Below, in pieces: positions 48,117 to 57,244 of a stretch of 64,000 bases of DNA. Under the pieces are notes generated by a model that was not told the origin of the DNA, did not search any database, and saw only the letters and a list, made by a program, of their open reading frames with translations. This stretch comes from Thiobacillus sp. 65-29 (GTDB taxonomy: Bacteria > Pseudomonadota > Gammaproteobacteria > Burkholderiales > Thiobacillaceae). The position numbers and the translations under genes are program-made. The stretch lies in the NCBI GenBank assembly GCA_001899775.1, contig MKWN01000023.1, forward strand, positions 186,796 through 250,795, written 5' to 3'. The first letter of the stretch is position 1. Each line of letters starts with the position of its first letter.

Positions 48117-49411
48117 CAGGCACGTCCCATCAATTCGTCAAAGGAGGTTGTCACGTCTTCCACTTGGGCCTGACCTGCGACCCATGCTACCACATTCTCT
48201 TCGAGCGCCAGGGACTCGATTTCCTGCATGCGCTCAGGGTTTTGCAGGTACCACTGCACCACCTGCTCGGGCTCCTCGTAGCTCTGCGCCTGCTCCTCGA
48301 TCAGGGCGTGCAGCTGTTCCGGCTGCGCCGCCAGGGTGTTCTTCTGCACGATCTCGGCAAGAATCAGGCCGAGCCGCACGCGCCGTTCGGCCTGTCCAGT
48401 AAACATATCGGCCGAAAGCTTCATCGTCTGAACCCCGCGCTGCTGCATGTCGGCTTCGGTCATTTTCATCAGGCGCTCGGTCTCCATCGCCACCAGGCTC
48501 TTCGGCACGTCGAGCGTGCTGTTGCCCAGCAGCAGTTCCATCGCCTGCTCTTTCATCTTGCCCTTGATGCGACGCGTCACCTCGCGCTCGAGGTTGGTCT
48601 TGACCTCGGCCTTGAGCTTGTCGAGGTCACCGTCCTCGATGCCGAGCATTCTGGCGAAGTCGGCGTCGAGCGGCGGCAGCACCGGCGCCTGCACGTCCTG
48701 CACGCGAATTTCGAAACGCGCGGTCTTGCCGGCCAGTTCACGCGCCGCGTAGTCAGCGGGGAACGCGACGTCAAAAGCCTTGCGCTCGCCCGCGCTCACG
48801 CCCACCAGATTCTGCTCGAAATCCTTCAGCAGGCGGCCCTCGCCGATCACCGCGCCGAAGCCCTCGGCCTTGCCGCCCTCGAAAGGCACACCGTCGACCT
48901 TGCCCTCGAAATCGAAGCGCACCAGATCGCCTTCCTGCGCCGCACGATCGGCCGGCGCGAAGGTCTGGCGCTGCTTGCGCAGGATGTCGAGCGTCTTCGC
49001 CACGTCGGCCTCGCCCACCTCGACCACCGGGCGGCTCAGCTTGCCGTCGCCCAGCGCGCCAATCGCCACGTCCGGATAGACTTCGAAGCTCGCGCTGAAG
49101 ATCATTCCCGCGGCCGCCTCGGACGGTTTGGCTTCGAAGCGCGGATAACCGGCAACCTTGAGCTGGTGGGCCTGCACAGCCTCGCCAAAGCGCGCCTGCA
49201 GGGTCTCGCCCAGCACGTCCTGGCGCACGCCGGGGCCGTGCACGCGCGCCACCGCGGAGAGCGGCGCCTTGCCGGGGCGAAAGCCGTCCATCCTGACGTT
49301 GCGCGCCATGCGCTTGAGGCGGCTCTGCACTTCGGCTTCCAGTTGGTCCATCGGCACGCTGATGTCGAAGCGGCGACCCAGCCCTTCGAGGATTTCGAGA
49401 TTTGCTTGCAT
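48116..49411 (-). CDS. tig: Trigger factor
   Basis: Ribosome-bound chaperone that shields emerging chains. At 431 residues it is full length: ribosome-binding domain with the signature loop [10 protein letters not shown] (GFRxGxxP), an FKBP-like prolyl isomerase domain (about 150-235, [20 protein letters not shown]) and the helical C-terminal chaperone domain. First protein gene of the tig-clpP-clpX-lon group, 57 bases after tRNA-Leu on the same strand. Confidence 0.96.
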   Translation of the reverse strand: MQANLEILEGLGRRFDISVPMDQLEAEVQSRLKRMARNVRMDGFRPGKAPLSAVARVHGPGVRQDVLGETLQARFGEAVQAHQLKVAGYPRFEAKPSEAAAGMIFSASFEVYPDVAIGALGDGKLSRPVVEVGEADVAKTLDILRKQRQTFAPADRAAQEGDLVRFDFEGKVDGVPFEGGKAEGFGAVIGEGRLLKDFEQNLVGVSAGERKAFDVAFPADYAARELAGKTARFEIRVQDVQAPVLPPLDADFARMLGIEDGDLDKLKAEVKTNLEREVTRRIKGKMKEQAMELLLGNSTLDVPKSLVAMETERLMKMTEADMQQRGVQTMKLSADMFTGQAERRVRLGLILAEIVQKNTLAAQPEQLHALIEEQAQSYEEPEQVVQWYLQNPERMQEIESLALEENVVAWVAGQAQVEDVTTSFDELMGRA

Positions 49412-49468
49412 CGGAAAGTTTCCTGGCTCAGATTGAAATGGGGTGAGAAGCGAATGACTTCAAGTTGC

Positions 49469-49553
<85 letters not shown>

Positions 49554-49581
49554 GGCGTGGCCGCAAAATCGTCAACTAATT

Positions 49582-49611
49582 AGTATAATATAATCAAGAT
49601 GATGCCGTCAT
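49582..49611 (-). promoter_or_regulatory. Putative promoter for tRNA-Leu
   Basis: In an AT-rich stretch, minus-strand ATGACG (49611-49606), an 18-base spacer and TATACT (49587-49582) lie 29 bases before the mature tRNA end. The -10 is good and the -35 matches at four positions. Confidence 0.45.
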
Positions 49612-49668
49612 CCAGGCGAACCACGCCTCCCGCCTAAGTCTTTATTCCCATTCCGTTTTTTGTTGCCG

Positions 49669-50478
49669 GTGCCGGTCGACCATTACGAAAACTTCCCTGT
49701 CGCGTCCTGGCTCCTGCCCGCCCGCCTGCGGCGGCCGGTGGAGGCGATCTACCGCTTCGCGCGTAGCGCCGACGACATCGCCGACGAGGGCGATGCGCCC
49801 ACGGCGGAACGCCTGGCGGGGCTCGCCGCCTACCACGCCGCGCTCGACCGCATTGAACGGGGCGACACGCCCGACGATGACGCGGTGTTCGGCCCGCTGG
49901 CCGCGGCGATCCGCGAACACGCCATTCCCCTTGCCCCTCTGCGCGACCTGCTGTCGGCTTTCGCGCAGGATGTGGAAAAGACCCGCTACGCGCATTTCGG
50001 CGAGCTCATGGACTACTGCCGCCGCTCGGCCAACCCGGTGGGGCGTCTGATGCTGCACCTGTACGGCGACCGCGATCCACGCCACCTGGCGTATTCCGAC
50101 GCGATCTGCAGCAGCCTGCAATTGACCAATTTCCTGCAGGACATCGCAGTCGACTACAGGAAGGGGCGCATCTACCTGCCGCAGGACGAAATGGCGGCGC
50201 ACCACGTGGGCGAGGCGCAGATCGCGGCGGGCGACGCGGGCGGCCTGTGGCATGCGCTCATGCGCCGGCAGATTGCGCGCGCGCGCCAGTTGCTGCAGGC
50301 GGGCGCGCCGCTCGGTCGCGCGCTCACCGGCCGCATCGGGCTGGAACTGCGGCTGACGATCCGCGGCGGCGAGACCATCCTGCGCAAGCTCCATGCCGAT
50401 CCCGCATGCGTATTCGACAATCGTCCGGTGCTGACGCGCGCGGACTGGATCCTCATGCTGGCGCGCGGCCTCGTCTGA
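49669..50478 (+). CDS. hpnC: Squalene synthase-like HpnC (hydroxysqualene synthesis partner)
   Basis: A 269-residue trans-isoprenyl diphosphate synthase-fold enzyme. HpnC, HpnD and HpnE together turn farnesyl diphosphate into squalene via presqualene diphosphate and hydroxysqualene; HpnC makes hydroxysqualene. Seen: VDHYENFPVASWLLPARLRR, the first Asp motif RSADDIADEG and the second FLQDIAVDYRKGRIYLPQDE. The start is uncertain: GTG 49669 gives the family-typical start, while TTG codons at 49660 and 49663 are also in frame and none has a good ribosome site. hpnD follows 2 bases later. Confidence 0.9.
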   Translation: MPVDHYENFPVASWLLPARLRRPVEAIYRFARSADDIADEGDAPTAERLAGLAAYHAALDRIERGDTPDDDAVFGPLAAAIREHAIPLAPLRDLLSAFAQDVEKTRYAHFGELMDYCRRSANPVGRLMLHLYGDRDPRHLAYSDAICSSLQLTNFLQDIAVDYRKGRIYLPQDEMAAHHVGEAQIAAGDAGGLWHALMRRQIARARQLLQAGAPLGRALTGRIGLELRLTIRGGETILRKLHADPACVFDNRPVLTRADWILMLARGLV

Positions 50479-50480
50479 AC

Positions 50481-51326
50481 ATGGACCCGCACCGCTACTG
50501 CCAGGAGCGCGCCGCCGCCAGCGGCTCGAGTTTCTATTACAGCTTCGTTTTCCTGCCTGCCGAAACGCGGCGCGCGATCACCGCGTTCTATGCGCTGTGC
50601 CGCGAACTCGACGACGTGGTGGATGAATGCAGCGATGGCGCGGTGGCGGCAGCAAAGCTCGACTGGTGGCGCGAGGAAATCGGCCGCTTCGCCGCCGGCG
50701 CACCGCAGCACCCGGTGACCCGGGCACTGCACGCGACACAAGCGGGGCGTCACATCCCGCCAGCATTGCTGCTGGAGATCGTCGACGGTATGGCGATGGA
50801 CCTCGACCACGTGCGCTATGCCGATTTCAGGACCCTGCGTCTGTACTGCCACCGCGTCGCCGGCGTGGTCGGCGAAGTCGCCGCGGACATTTTCGACGGC
50901 CCGCGCGGCGCGCACGACCGCGCGCTGCGCCGCTACGCCCATGAGCTTGGGCTGGCGTTCCAGCTCACCAACATCATTCGCGACGTCGGCGAGGACGCGC
51001 GGCGCGGCCGCATCTACCTGCCGCAGGACGAACTGGCGCGCTTCGGCGTCGCCGAGCGCGACCTGCTCGACGCCCGCGACTCGCCCGCATTCCAGGCGCT
51101 GATGCAGTTCCAGTACGAGCGGGCGATCGCGCATTACGACAATGCCCTTGCCACCCTGCCCGCCGCCGCGAAGCGCGCGCAGCGTCCCGGCCTGGTGATG
51201 GCTGCGATCTACCGCACACTGCTCGATGAAATCCGCCGCGACGGCTTCCCCGTGCTGCGCGCGCGCGTGGCACTCACGCCGCTGCGCAAGCTGTGGCTGG
51301 CGGCACGTACCTGGGTGGCGCCATGA
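50481..51326 (+). CDS. hpnD: Presqualene diphosphate synthase HpnD
   Basis: A 281-residue squalene/phytoene synthase-family enzyme that joins two farnesyl diphosphates into presqualene diphosphate. Aspartate-rich motifs CRELDDVVDE and NIIRDVGEDARRGRIYLPQDE are intact, with YCHRVAGVVGE between them. Second gene of hpnCDE; its stop overlaps the hpnE start (ATGA). Confidence 0.92.
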   Translation: MDPHRYCQERAAASGSSFYYSFVFLPAETRRAITAFYALCRELDDVVDECSDGAVAAAKLDWWREEIGRFAAGAPQHPVTRALHATQAGRHIPPALLLEIVDGMAMDLDHVRYADFRTLRLYCHRVAGVVGEVAADIFDGPRGAHDRALRRYAHELGLAFQLTNIIRDVGEDARRGRIYLPQDELARFGVAERDLLDARDSPAFQALMQFQYERAIAHYDNALATLPAAAKRAQRPGLVMAAIYRTLLDEIRRDGFPVLRARVALTPLRKLWLAARTWVAP

Positions 51327-52588
51327 ACCCGCGCGTCGCCGTGATCGGCGGCGGCTGGGCCGGCTGCGCCGCGGCGCTGACGCTCGCCGACGCCGGCATC
51401 ACGGTGACGCTCTACGAAGCGGCGCACACGCTTGGCGGCCGCGCGCGCGCGGTGGAACTCGAAGGCGCGACACTCGACAACGGCCAGCACATTCTGCTTG
51501 GCGCCTATGCGCAGACGCTCGCCCTGATCGAGCGCCTGCACCCGGCAGGCGAGGCGTTGTGGCGCCTGCCGCTGGCACTGGAACAGCCAGCGGAGTTCCG
51601 GCTTGCCTGCCCGCGCCTGCCCGCGCCCTGGCATCTCGTGACCGGACTCCTCGGTGCACACGGCCTGCGCTGGCAGGACAAGCTGGCGGCGGCACGCTGG
51701 ATCAATGCGCAACTGCGCGACCGTTCGCGCCGGGACGGGCTGAGCGTGGCCCAGTTGACCCGCGATCAGCCGGAGGCCGTCAACCGGCTATTGTGGCATG
51801 CGCTGTGCGTTTCCGCGCTCAATACGCCACCTGAACAGGCCAGCGCGCAGGTCTTCGTCAACGTGCTGCGCGACGCGTTCGGCGGACGTCGCGCCGACAG
51901 CGATCTGCTGCTGGCGCGGCGCGATCTCGGCACGCTGCTGCCGGTGCCCGCCGCCGCCCGCGTTACCGAGCGCGGCGGCGCGGTACGGCGTGCATGCCGG
52001 GTGACCGCGCTCGACGTCAGCGACGCAGGGGTCCGCATCGCCACGCGCACCGACGCAAGCACATACAGCCACGTCGTGCTGGCGGTCGCCCCGCAGCACG
52101 TGTCTGGCCTGCTGCCGCGCAGCGCGTCGTTCGCGGCATTGTCCGGGACGATGCGGCGCTACCGTTACCAGCCCATCGCCACGCTGTATCTGCAATTCGA
52201 TCCGGCCGTGCGGCTGGCTCGACCGCTCTATGCGCTCGGCAACGGTCCTGCACAGTTCGTGTTCGACCGTGGCCAGAGCCACGATCAGCCGGGTCTCCTC
52301 GCGCTCGTCGCCAGCACGGCGTCAGCCCTGCCCGCCGACTGGACGGTGCAGGCGGAGCGACAGTTGCGCGGCATCGTCGATGCCGGGCCGCCACGCTGGC
52401 GCCGCCGCATCGTCGAAAAGCAGGCCACCTACGCGTGCGTGCCCGACCTCGTCCGCCCGTCCAACCGCACCGCACATCCGCGCGTGTTTCTCGCCGGCGA
52501 TTACACGGAAGGACCGTATCCCGCCACGCTCGAAAGCGCGACACTAAGCGGAGTACAATCGGCCGCCGCCCTTCTCGAATCGCTATGA
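51323..52588 (+). CDS. hpnE: Hydroxysqualene dehydroxylase HpnE (FAD)
   Basis: A 421-residue flavoprotein amine-oxidase-like enzyme that reduces hydroxysqualene to squalene. The N-terminal dinucleotide site VAVIGGGWAGCAAAL, the GGRAR segment following and the C-terminal FAD motif VFLAGDYTEGPYPATLESA are clear. Third gene of hpnCDE. Its stop overlaps the start of the next gene (ATGA), extending the operon into a dehydrogenase gene. Squalene-hopene cyclase is not in the window. Confidence 0.92.
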   Translation: MNPRVAVIGGGWAGCAAALTLADAGITVTLYEAAHTLGGRARAVELEGATLDNGQHILLGAYAQTLALIERLHPAGEALWRLPLALEQPAEFRLACPRLPAPWHLVTGLLGAHGLRWQDKLAAARWINAQLRDRSRRDGLSVAQLTRDQPEAVNRLLWHALCVSALNTPPEQASAQVFVNVLRDAFGGRRADSDLLLARRDLGTLLPVPAAARVTERGGAVRRACRVTALDVSDAGVRIATRTDASTYSHVVLAVAPQHVSGLLPRSASFAALSGTMRRYRYQPIATLYLQFDPAVRLARPLYALGNGPAQFVFDRGQSHDQPGLLALVASTASALPADWTVQAERQLRGIVDAGPPRWRRRIVEKQATYACVPDLVRPSNRTAHPRVFLAGDYTEGPYPATLESATLSGVQSAAALLESL

Positions 52589-53328
52589 AAGACTACCAAG
52601 CCCGCCCCGACCTGCTCGCCGGCCGCGTCGTCCTCGTCGCCGGCGCCAGTTCCGGCCTCGGCCGCACGGCCAGCCTTGCGTACGCACGCCATGGCGCCAC
52701 CGTCGCGCTGCTGGCACGCAACGAAGCCCGGCTCGAAACCGTGTACGACGAAATCGTCGCGGCCGGCGGCCCCGAACCGGCGATGTTTCCCTTCGATCTC
52801 GCCGCCGCCGACGACCGTGGCCTGGAAACGCTCGCCGGCACCATCGCCCACCATCTGGGACGGCTCGACGGCATGCTCTACAGCGCGCACCAGTTCTTCA
52901 GCCTGACCCCGCTTGCCCTGCAGACGCTGGAGCAATGGCAATCGCTCATGCGCGTCAACCTCATCGCGCCCTTCGCGCTGACCCGTGCCTGTCTGCCGCT
53001 GCTGCGCCAGGCGCCCGACGCCTCGGTCGTCTTCACCGGCGAGTCGCACGGGCACAGGCCCGCCGCGTACTGGGGCGGGTATGCGGTGGCGAAAGCCGGA
53101 CTCGAAACCCTCACACACATCTGGAACGAGGAACTCGCCGACACGGCGACGCTGCGCATCAACACCCTGATTCCCGGCCCGGTGGCCACGACGCTGCGCG
53201 CCCGCACCCACCCCGGCCACACGCCCGACGCGCTGCCCGCCCCGGATGACCTGATGCCCTGGTATCTGTACCTCATGGGCCCCGACAGCCAGACGGTGCG
53301 CGGCCAGATCATCGAGTGCGCGCCCTGA
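52585..53328 (+). CDS. Short-chain dehydrogenase/reductase, YciK-like
   Basis: A 247-residue SDR enzyme. Cofactor motif GASSGLGRTASLAYARHGAT, and catalytic residues in GESHGHRP and YAVAK (YxxxK). The start KDYQARPDLLAGRVVLVAG matches E. coli YciK well; the YciK substrate is not known. It overlaps the hpnE stop by 4 bases, but this may be gene packing rather than a shared pathway. A Ser/Thr kinase gene starts 7 bases later. Confidence 0.82.
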   Translation: MKDYQARPDLLAGRVVLVAGASSGLGRTASLAYARHGATVALLARNEARLETVYDEIVAAGGPEPAMFPFDLAAADDRGLETLAGTIAHHLGRLDGMLYSAHQFFSLTPLALQTLEQWQSLMRVNLIAPFALTRACLPLLRQAPDASVVFTGESHGHRPAAYWGGYAVAKAGLETLTHIWNEELADTATLRINTLIPGPVATTLRARTHPGHTPDALPAPDDLMPWYLYLMGPDSQTVRGQIIECAP

Positions 53329-53335
53329 CACATTG

Positions 53336-54613
53336 ATGAAGGTCGGTCGCTACGAGATTCTCGAAGAACTCGGCCAGGGCGCCATGGGCCGCGTGTACCG
53401 TGCGCGCGATCCCCTGATCGATCGTCCTGTGGCGATCAAGACCGTGCCGATCGAGGAATTGCAGCGGGACGGCCGCGACGCCGAGGCGCGCTTCCTGCGC
53501 GAGGCGCAGAGTGCCGGCCGCCTGTCGCATCCGAACATCGTGACCATCTACGACGTGGGCGAGGCCGACGGCCTGGCCTACATCGCCATGGAATTTCTCA
53601 CCGGCGCCACCCTGCGTGAAGTCATGGACAGGGGGCCGATGCCCCTCGACCTCGCGCTGGAAACGGCGCAGCAGATGGCCGATGCGCTGGCTTTCGCCCA
53701 TGCGCATGGCGTCATCCATCGCGACGTCAAGCCGGCCAACGTCATGATCAGCGGCGGCCAGGGCCGCATCAAGCTGACCGACTTCGGCATCGCCCACCTC
53801 GCCAACAGCGACCACACCCAGGCCGGCCAGATGCTCGGTTCGCCGCGCTACATGTCACCGGAACAGGCGATGGGGCGGGAGCTCGACGGTCGTTCCGACA
53901 TGTTCTCACTGGGTGCCGTGCTGTACGAAATGCTTACCGGGCACTACGCCTTCGACGGCGACAACCTGCCCGTGATCGTCTATCGCGTCATCCACGACAC
54001 TCCGGTCGCCGCGGCGACCCTGCGTCCGGCCCTGCCCGCGCCCCTGCTCGAATTGCTCGACCGCCTGCTCAGCAAGGATCCCGCCGCGCGCCCCGATGCC
54101 CGGACCGCATCGGAGATGTTCGCCACGCTGCGCGCCGGTGCGGCGTCAGCGGCCATCACTCCGGCACCACGCCCCCGCCTGTGGCCTTTCATCCCGTTTG
54201 CGATGCTCGGCGTCTTCGTCATCGCCACAGCCATCCTGCTGCTGCGACCCGAGGCCGTCGAACCACCTCCCGGGGCTGCGTCCGTTCCCGTGCCCGTTCC
54301 AACGCCCGTACCCGAGCGAACGGAAAGCGTGCCACCCGTGGCCTCGCAACCCGCCGCGAGTGAACCCGCGCCGTCTGCTCCGGTGCCGGTCGCACCACCC
54401 CCCTCCACGGTGCGGACAGCCCCTCCGGCCACCGACGCCTATCTCGCCGGCCTCGACAAGAAAGCCGTCGAACTGCGCATCCGCCGCACCGAGCTGCTGC
54501 TCGAATACACCGAGCAGCACCCCGACGTCGCCCAGATCGACCGTCAGCTCGAACAGCTAAGCGACGAGCGGCGGCGCTACCTGCGGCAGGCGCAGCGGCG
54601 CGCCGCGCCGTGA
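53336..54613 (+). CDS. Membrane serine/threonine protein kinase
   Basis: A 425-residue Hanks-type kinase. The kinase domain (about 6-262) has the Gly loop ELGQGAMGRVYRA, VAIKT lysine, HRDVKPANVM catalytic loop, DFG and the SPRYMSPEQ activation segment, so it should be active. A single membrane segment (about 283-303) follows. The outside tail is Pro/Ala/Val rich (about 305-370), then a charged helix with heptad spacing (about 376-420). It lacks PASTA repeats. The ATG at 53336 is preceded by an in-frame TTG. Targets are unknown; no cognate phosphatase is nearby. Convergent with tatC. Confidence 0.9.
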   Translation: MKVGRYEILEELGQGAMGRVYRARDPLIDRPVAIKTVPIEELQRDGRDAEARFLREAQSAGRLSHPNIVTIYDVGEADGLAYIAMEFLTGATLREVMDRGPMPLDLALETAQQMADALAFAHAHGVIHRDVKPANVMISGGQGRIKLTDFGIAHLANSDHTQAGQMLGSPRYMSPEQAMGRELDGRSDMFSLGAVLYEMLTGHYAFDGDNLPVIVYRVIHDTPVAAATLRPALPAPLLELLDRLLSKDPAARPDARTASEMFATLRAGAASAAITPAPRPRLWPFIPFAMLGVFVIATAILLLRPEAVEPPPGAASVPVPVPTPVPERTESVPPVASQPAASEPAPSAPVPVAPPPSTVRTAPPATDAYLAGLDKKAVELRIRRTELLLEYTEQHPDVAQIDRQLEQLSDERRRYLRQAQRRAAP

Positions 54614-54639
54614 GTCACCGATTCAGGGGACGCGGCGCC

Positions 54640-55452
54640 TCACTTCTGGTCGCGGGTTTCCGCCTCGATGCGATCGAGTTCGGCGTCGAGATCGGTTTCC
54701 GACATCGGTGAATAATCGGATTCAGGCGCGGGCTTGTTGCGGGTGATCAGTTGCGCGACCACGATACCGAGCTCGTACAGGACCCACAATGGCACGGCGA
54801 GCATGAACTGCGACACCACGTCCGGCGGGGTGAAGATGGCGCCGACGACGAACGCGCCGACGACCACATAGGGACGAATCTCGCGCAACTTGGCCACCGA
54901 CACCATGCCCATCTTCACCAGCAGCACGACCGCCACGGGCACTTCGAAAGTGATGCCGAAGGCCATGAACAGGGTCAGGACGAAATCGAGATACTTGCCG
55001 ATGTCGGTCATCACTGCCACGCCCTCGGGCGCGACACCGACGATGAAACCGAACACCACCGGGAACACGAGGAAATAGGCAAACGCCATGCCGGTGAGAA
55101 ACAGAACCACGCTCGCCACCACCAGCGGCACGCCGATGCGTTTCTCGTGCTGGTACAGGCCGGGCGCGACAAAGGCCCAGATCTGGTAGAACACCCACGG
55201 CAGCGCCAGCAGGAAAGCGGCCATCAGAGTAACTTTCACCGGCACGAAGAACGGCGTCGTCACCTCGGTGGCAATCATCTGGCCACCCTGCGGCAGCGCC
55301 GCCAGCATTGGCCTCGCCAGCAACGCGTAGATATCCTGCGCCCACGGAAACAGGGCGATGAACAGGACCACCACCACAACCACGGCGCGCAACAACCGGT
55401 CGCGCATCTCGATGAGATGCGAGATGAAGGTCTCTTCGACGGCTTTGTTCAT
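54640..55452 (-). CDS. tatC: Sec-independent translocase subunit TatC
   Basis: TatC recognises twin-arginine signal peptides and forms the receptor with TatB. A 270-residue protein with six membrane segments; the conserved N-terminal SHLIEMRDRLLRA and FFVPVKVTLMAAFLLALPW are clear. The acidic C-terminal tail (after NKPAPESDYS) is of normal length. It overlaps tatB by 4 bases and ends the his-hinT-tat run. Confidence 0.95.
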   Translation of the reverse strand: MNKAVEETFISHLIEMRDRLLRAVVVVVVLFIALFPWAQDIYALLARPMLAALPQGGQMIATEVTTPFFVPVKVTLMAAFLLALPWVFYQIWAFVAPGLYQHEKRIGVPLVVASVVLFLTGMAFAYFLVFPVVFGFIVGVAPEGVAVMTDIGKYLDFVLTLFMAFGITFEVPVAVVLLVKMGMVSVAKLREIRPYVVVGAFVVGAIFTPPDVVSQFMLAVPLWVLYELGIVVAQLITRNKPAPESDYSPMSETDLDAELDRIEAETRDQK

Positions 55453-55913
55453 GACGATTTGTCGCCGGACGTACCGTGGGCTGTCTCGACCACCGTCGTC
55501 GGCGCGGCGATGGGGTCATCCAGTGGCAGACTCTGCTGCGGCGCCTGCTCCTCCACCAGTTGCTGCATGGCCGGTGCGGTGACCGGGCGCTCGCCTTCGG
55601 TCGTGCCCATCGCCTCCATGACGCGGGTGACGTTGCCGGTTTCCTTGCGCAGGTAATCGTCGACCACGGTGGCCTGCTGCTCGACACCGGACGCCGCCGA
55701 CTCCACCGAGGACTTGAGCGTCTCCCCGGCCCGACGCAGCTCGTCAAGCTGGATTTCACGGCTGATGTCGGATTTCACCGATGTCACATAGCGCTGCATG
55801 CGCCCGTACAGGTGCCCGACCGTACGCGCCACCCGGGGCAGACGCTCGGGGCCGATGACGATCAGCGCCACGACGCCGATGACGAGAAGTTCGGAAAAGC
55901 CGATGTCGAACAT
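55449..55913 (-). CDS. tatB: Sec-independent translocase subunit TatB
   Basis: TatB is a single-span partner of TatC. The 154 residues start with the typical MFDIGFSELLVIGVVALIVI-GPERLP segment, an amphipathic helix (RVARTVGHLYGRMQRYVTSV) and a disordered acidic tail. It is separated from tatA by 71 bases that hold a hairpin built from 7-base units. It overlaps tatC. Confidence 0.93.
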   Translation of the reverse strand: MFDIGFSELLVIGVVALIVIGPERLPRVARTVGHLYGRMQRYVTSVKSDISREIQLDELRRAGETLKSSVESAASGVEQQATVVDDYLRKETGNVTRVMEAMGTTEGERPVTAPAMQQLVEEQAPQQSLPLDDPIAAPTTVVETAHGTSGDKSS

Positions 55914-55923
55914 GATTCAGACG

Positions 55924-55980
55924 CAAGTTGCAAGCTTCAAGTTACAAGGGGTTTTCTTGCAACTTGCATCTTGCATCTTG
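55924..55980. repeat. Long hairpin of 7-base units between tatA and tatB
   Basis: Two 25-base arms, 55924-55948 (units based on CAAGTTG) and 55956-55980 (units based on CTTGCAA/CTTGCAT), pair with 21 of 25 matches around a 7-base loop. The hairpin starts 4 bases after the tatA stop and lies 10 bases before the tatB start in the mRNA direction, with the loop GGGGTTTT-like. It may attenuate or process the tatAB message. Confidence 0.85.
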
Positions 55981-55984
55981 TCGC

Positions 55985-56197
55985 TCAGCTCTGCTGCCTG
56001 TCCTTCACTTCGGCGTCGATGGTGCGACCGCCCGGCTCGCCTTCGGCGATTTTCGGTGCGTCTTCCTTCATGCCTTCCTTGAAGCCTTTGACCGCGCCAC
56101 CGAGGTCGCTGCCGATGTTGCGCAGCTTCTTGGTGCCAAAAATCAACAGCACCACCAGCAGAACGATCAGCCAATGCCAGATGCTCAAGCTACCCAT
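55985..56197 (-). CDS. tatA: Sec-independent translocase subunit TatA
   Basis: TatA forms the protein-conducting assembly of the Tat system. A 70-residue protein: [20 protein letters not shown] membrane segment, then [20 protein letters not shown] hinge and amphipathic helix, and a short charged tail. It follows hinT by 18 bases and precedes the hairpin and tatB. Confidence 0.95.
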   Translation of the reverse strand: MGSLSIWHWLIVLLVVLLIFGTKKLRNIGSDLGGAVKGFKEGMKEDAPKIAEGEPGGRTIDAEVKDRQQS

Positions 56198-56215
56198 GGA
56201 ATGTCTCCTTGTCGA

Positions 56216-56554
56216 TTAGGTGCGACGGACGGGATCGCCGCCGCCGAATACGTGGATGTGCAGGTGGAACACTTCCTGGCCGCCGCCACGCCCGGTGTTG
56301 ACGAGCGTCTTGAAGCCCGCGTCGAGTCCCTGTTCCTTCGCCAGGCGCGGTGCGAGCAACAGCATGCGGCCCAGCAGCGCCTGGTGCTCCGGGGCGCAAT
56401 CGGCGAGCGAGGCGACATGCATCTTCGGAATGATCAGGCAATGCACGCGGGCAAACGGGTGGATGTCGTTGAACGCCAGCACCTCGTCGTCCTCGTACAC
56501 CTTGGTGGACGGGATCTCGCCTGCGACGATCTTGCAGAAAATGCAGTCACTCAT
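56216..56554 (-). CDS. hinT: HIT-family purine nucleoside phosphoramidase
   Basis: A 112-residue HIT protein that hydrolyses AMP-lysine and similar phosphoramidates. The signature histidine triad is [10 protein letters not shown] near the C-terminus, and the N-terminal [12 protein letters not shown] is typical. It overlaps hisE by 8 bases, as commonly seen between his and tat genes in betaproteobacteria. Confidence 0.93.
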   Translation of the reverse strand: MSDCIFCKIVAGEIPSTKVYEDDEVLAFNDIHPFARVHCLIIPKMHVASLADCAPEHQALLGRMLLLAPRLAKEQGLDAGFKTLVNTGRGGGQEVFHLHIHVFGGGDPVRRT

Positions 56555-56864
56555 GTCGGTTCGCCTTCTCGACCAGCCCGGACAAGCCCTCGCGGCGCGC
56601 CAGCTCGTTCAGCACGTCGGCCGGTTTCAGACCCGTGTGCGCCAGCAGCACCAGGGTATGAAACCACAAATCGGCGACTTCGTAGATGATCTTTTCGGCT
56701 TGGCCGTCCTTGGCCGCCATCACCGTCTCGGTCGCTTCCTCGCCGATCTTCTTCAGGATCGCGTCGGTGCCTTTTGCGTACAGCTTCGCCACGTAGGAGC
56801 TGTCGGGCGACGCCTGCTTGCGCGCTTCCAGCGTTTCGGCGAGACGGTCGAGGATGTCGCTCAT
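56547..56864 (-). CDS. hisE: Phosphoribosyl-ATP pyrophosphohydrolase
   Basis: HisE carries out the second step of histidine synthesis, removing pyrophosphate from PR-ATP. The 105 residues are all-alpha MazG-like: [16 protein letters not shown] and [16 protein letters not shown], with conserved acidic residues for magnesium. The ATG at 56864 overlaps the hisI stop by 4 bases. In enterobacteria this activity is fused to HisI; here it is separate. Confidence 0.95.
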   Translation of the reverse strand: MSDILDRLAETLEARKQASPDSSYVAKLYAKGTDAILKKIGEEATETVMAAKDGQAEKIIYEVADLWFHTLVLLAHTGLKPADVLNELARREGLSGLVEKANRHE

Positions 56865-57244
56865 TTGTAGATCTCGTCGGGATGCTTCAGCACCGGTTCG
56901 ACCGCCACCCAGCGATCGTTCTCCAGAGTCTGGAAGAAACACGAGCGGCGCCCGGTGTGGCAGGCGATGCCGCCGACCTGCTCGATCTTCAGGAGCACCA
57001 CGTCGCTGTCGCAATCGGTGCGGATTTCGCGCACGTGCTGCACATGGCCGGATTCCTCGCCCTTGCGCCACAGACGGTTTCGCGAGCGCGAGAAATACAC
57101 GCCGCGCCCGGTGCGCGCGGTTTCCTCCAGCGCCTCGCGGTTCATCCAGGCCACCATGAGGATTTCGCCGCTGGCAGCATCCTGGGCGATCGCCGGGACG
57201 AGTCCGTTGGCATCCCACTGGATGACATCAAGCCAGCTGCTCAC
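56861..57244 (-). CDS. hisI: Phosphoribosyl-AMP cyclohydrolase
   Basis: HisI opens the purine ring of PR-AMP (third step). The 127 residues show the zinc/magnesium motifs: [26 protein letters not shown], and [13 protein letters not shown]. It overlaps hisF by 4 bases and hisE by 4 bases. Confidence 0.95.
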   Translation of the reverse strand: MSSWLDVIQWDANGLVPAIAQDAASGEILMVAWMNREALEETARTGRGVYFSRSRNRLWRKGEESGHVQHVREIRTDCDSDVVLLKIEQVGGIACHTGRRSCFFQTLENDRWVAVEPVLKHPDEIYK

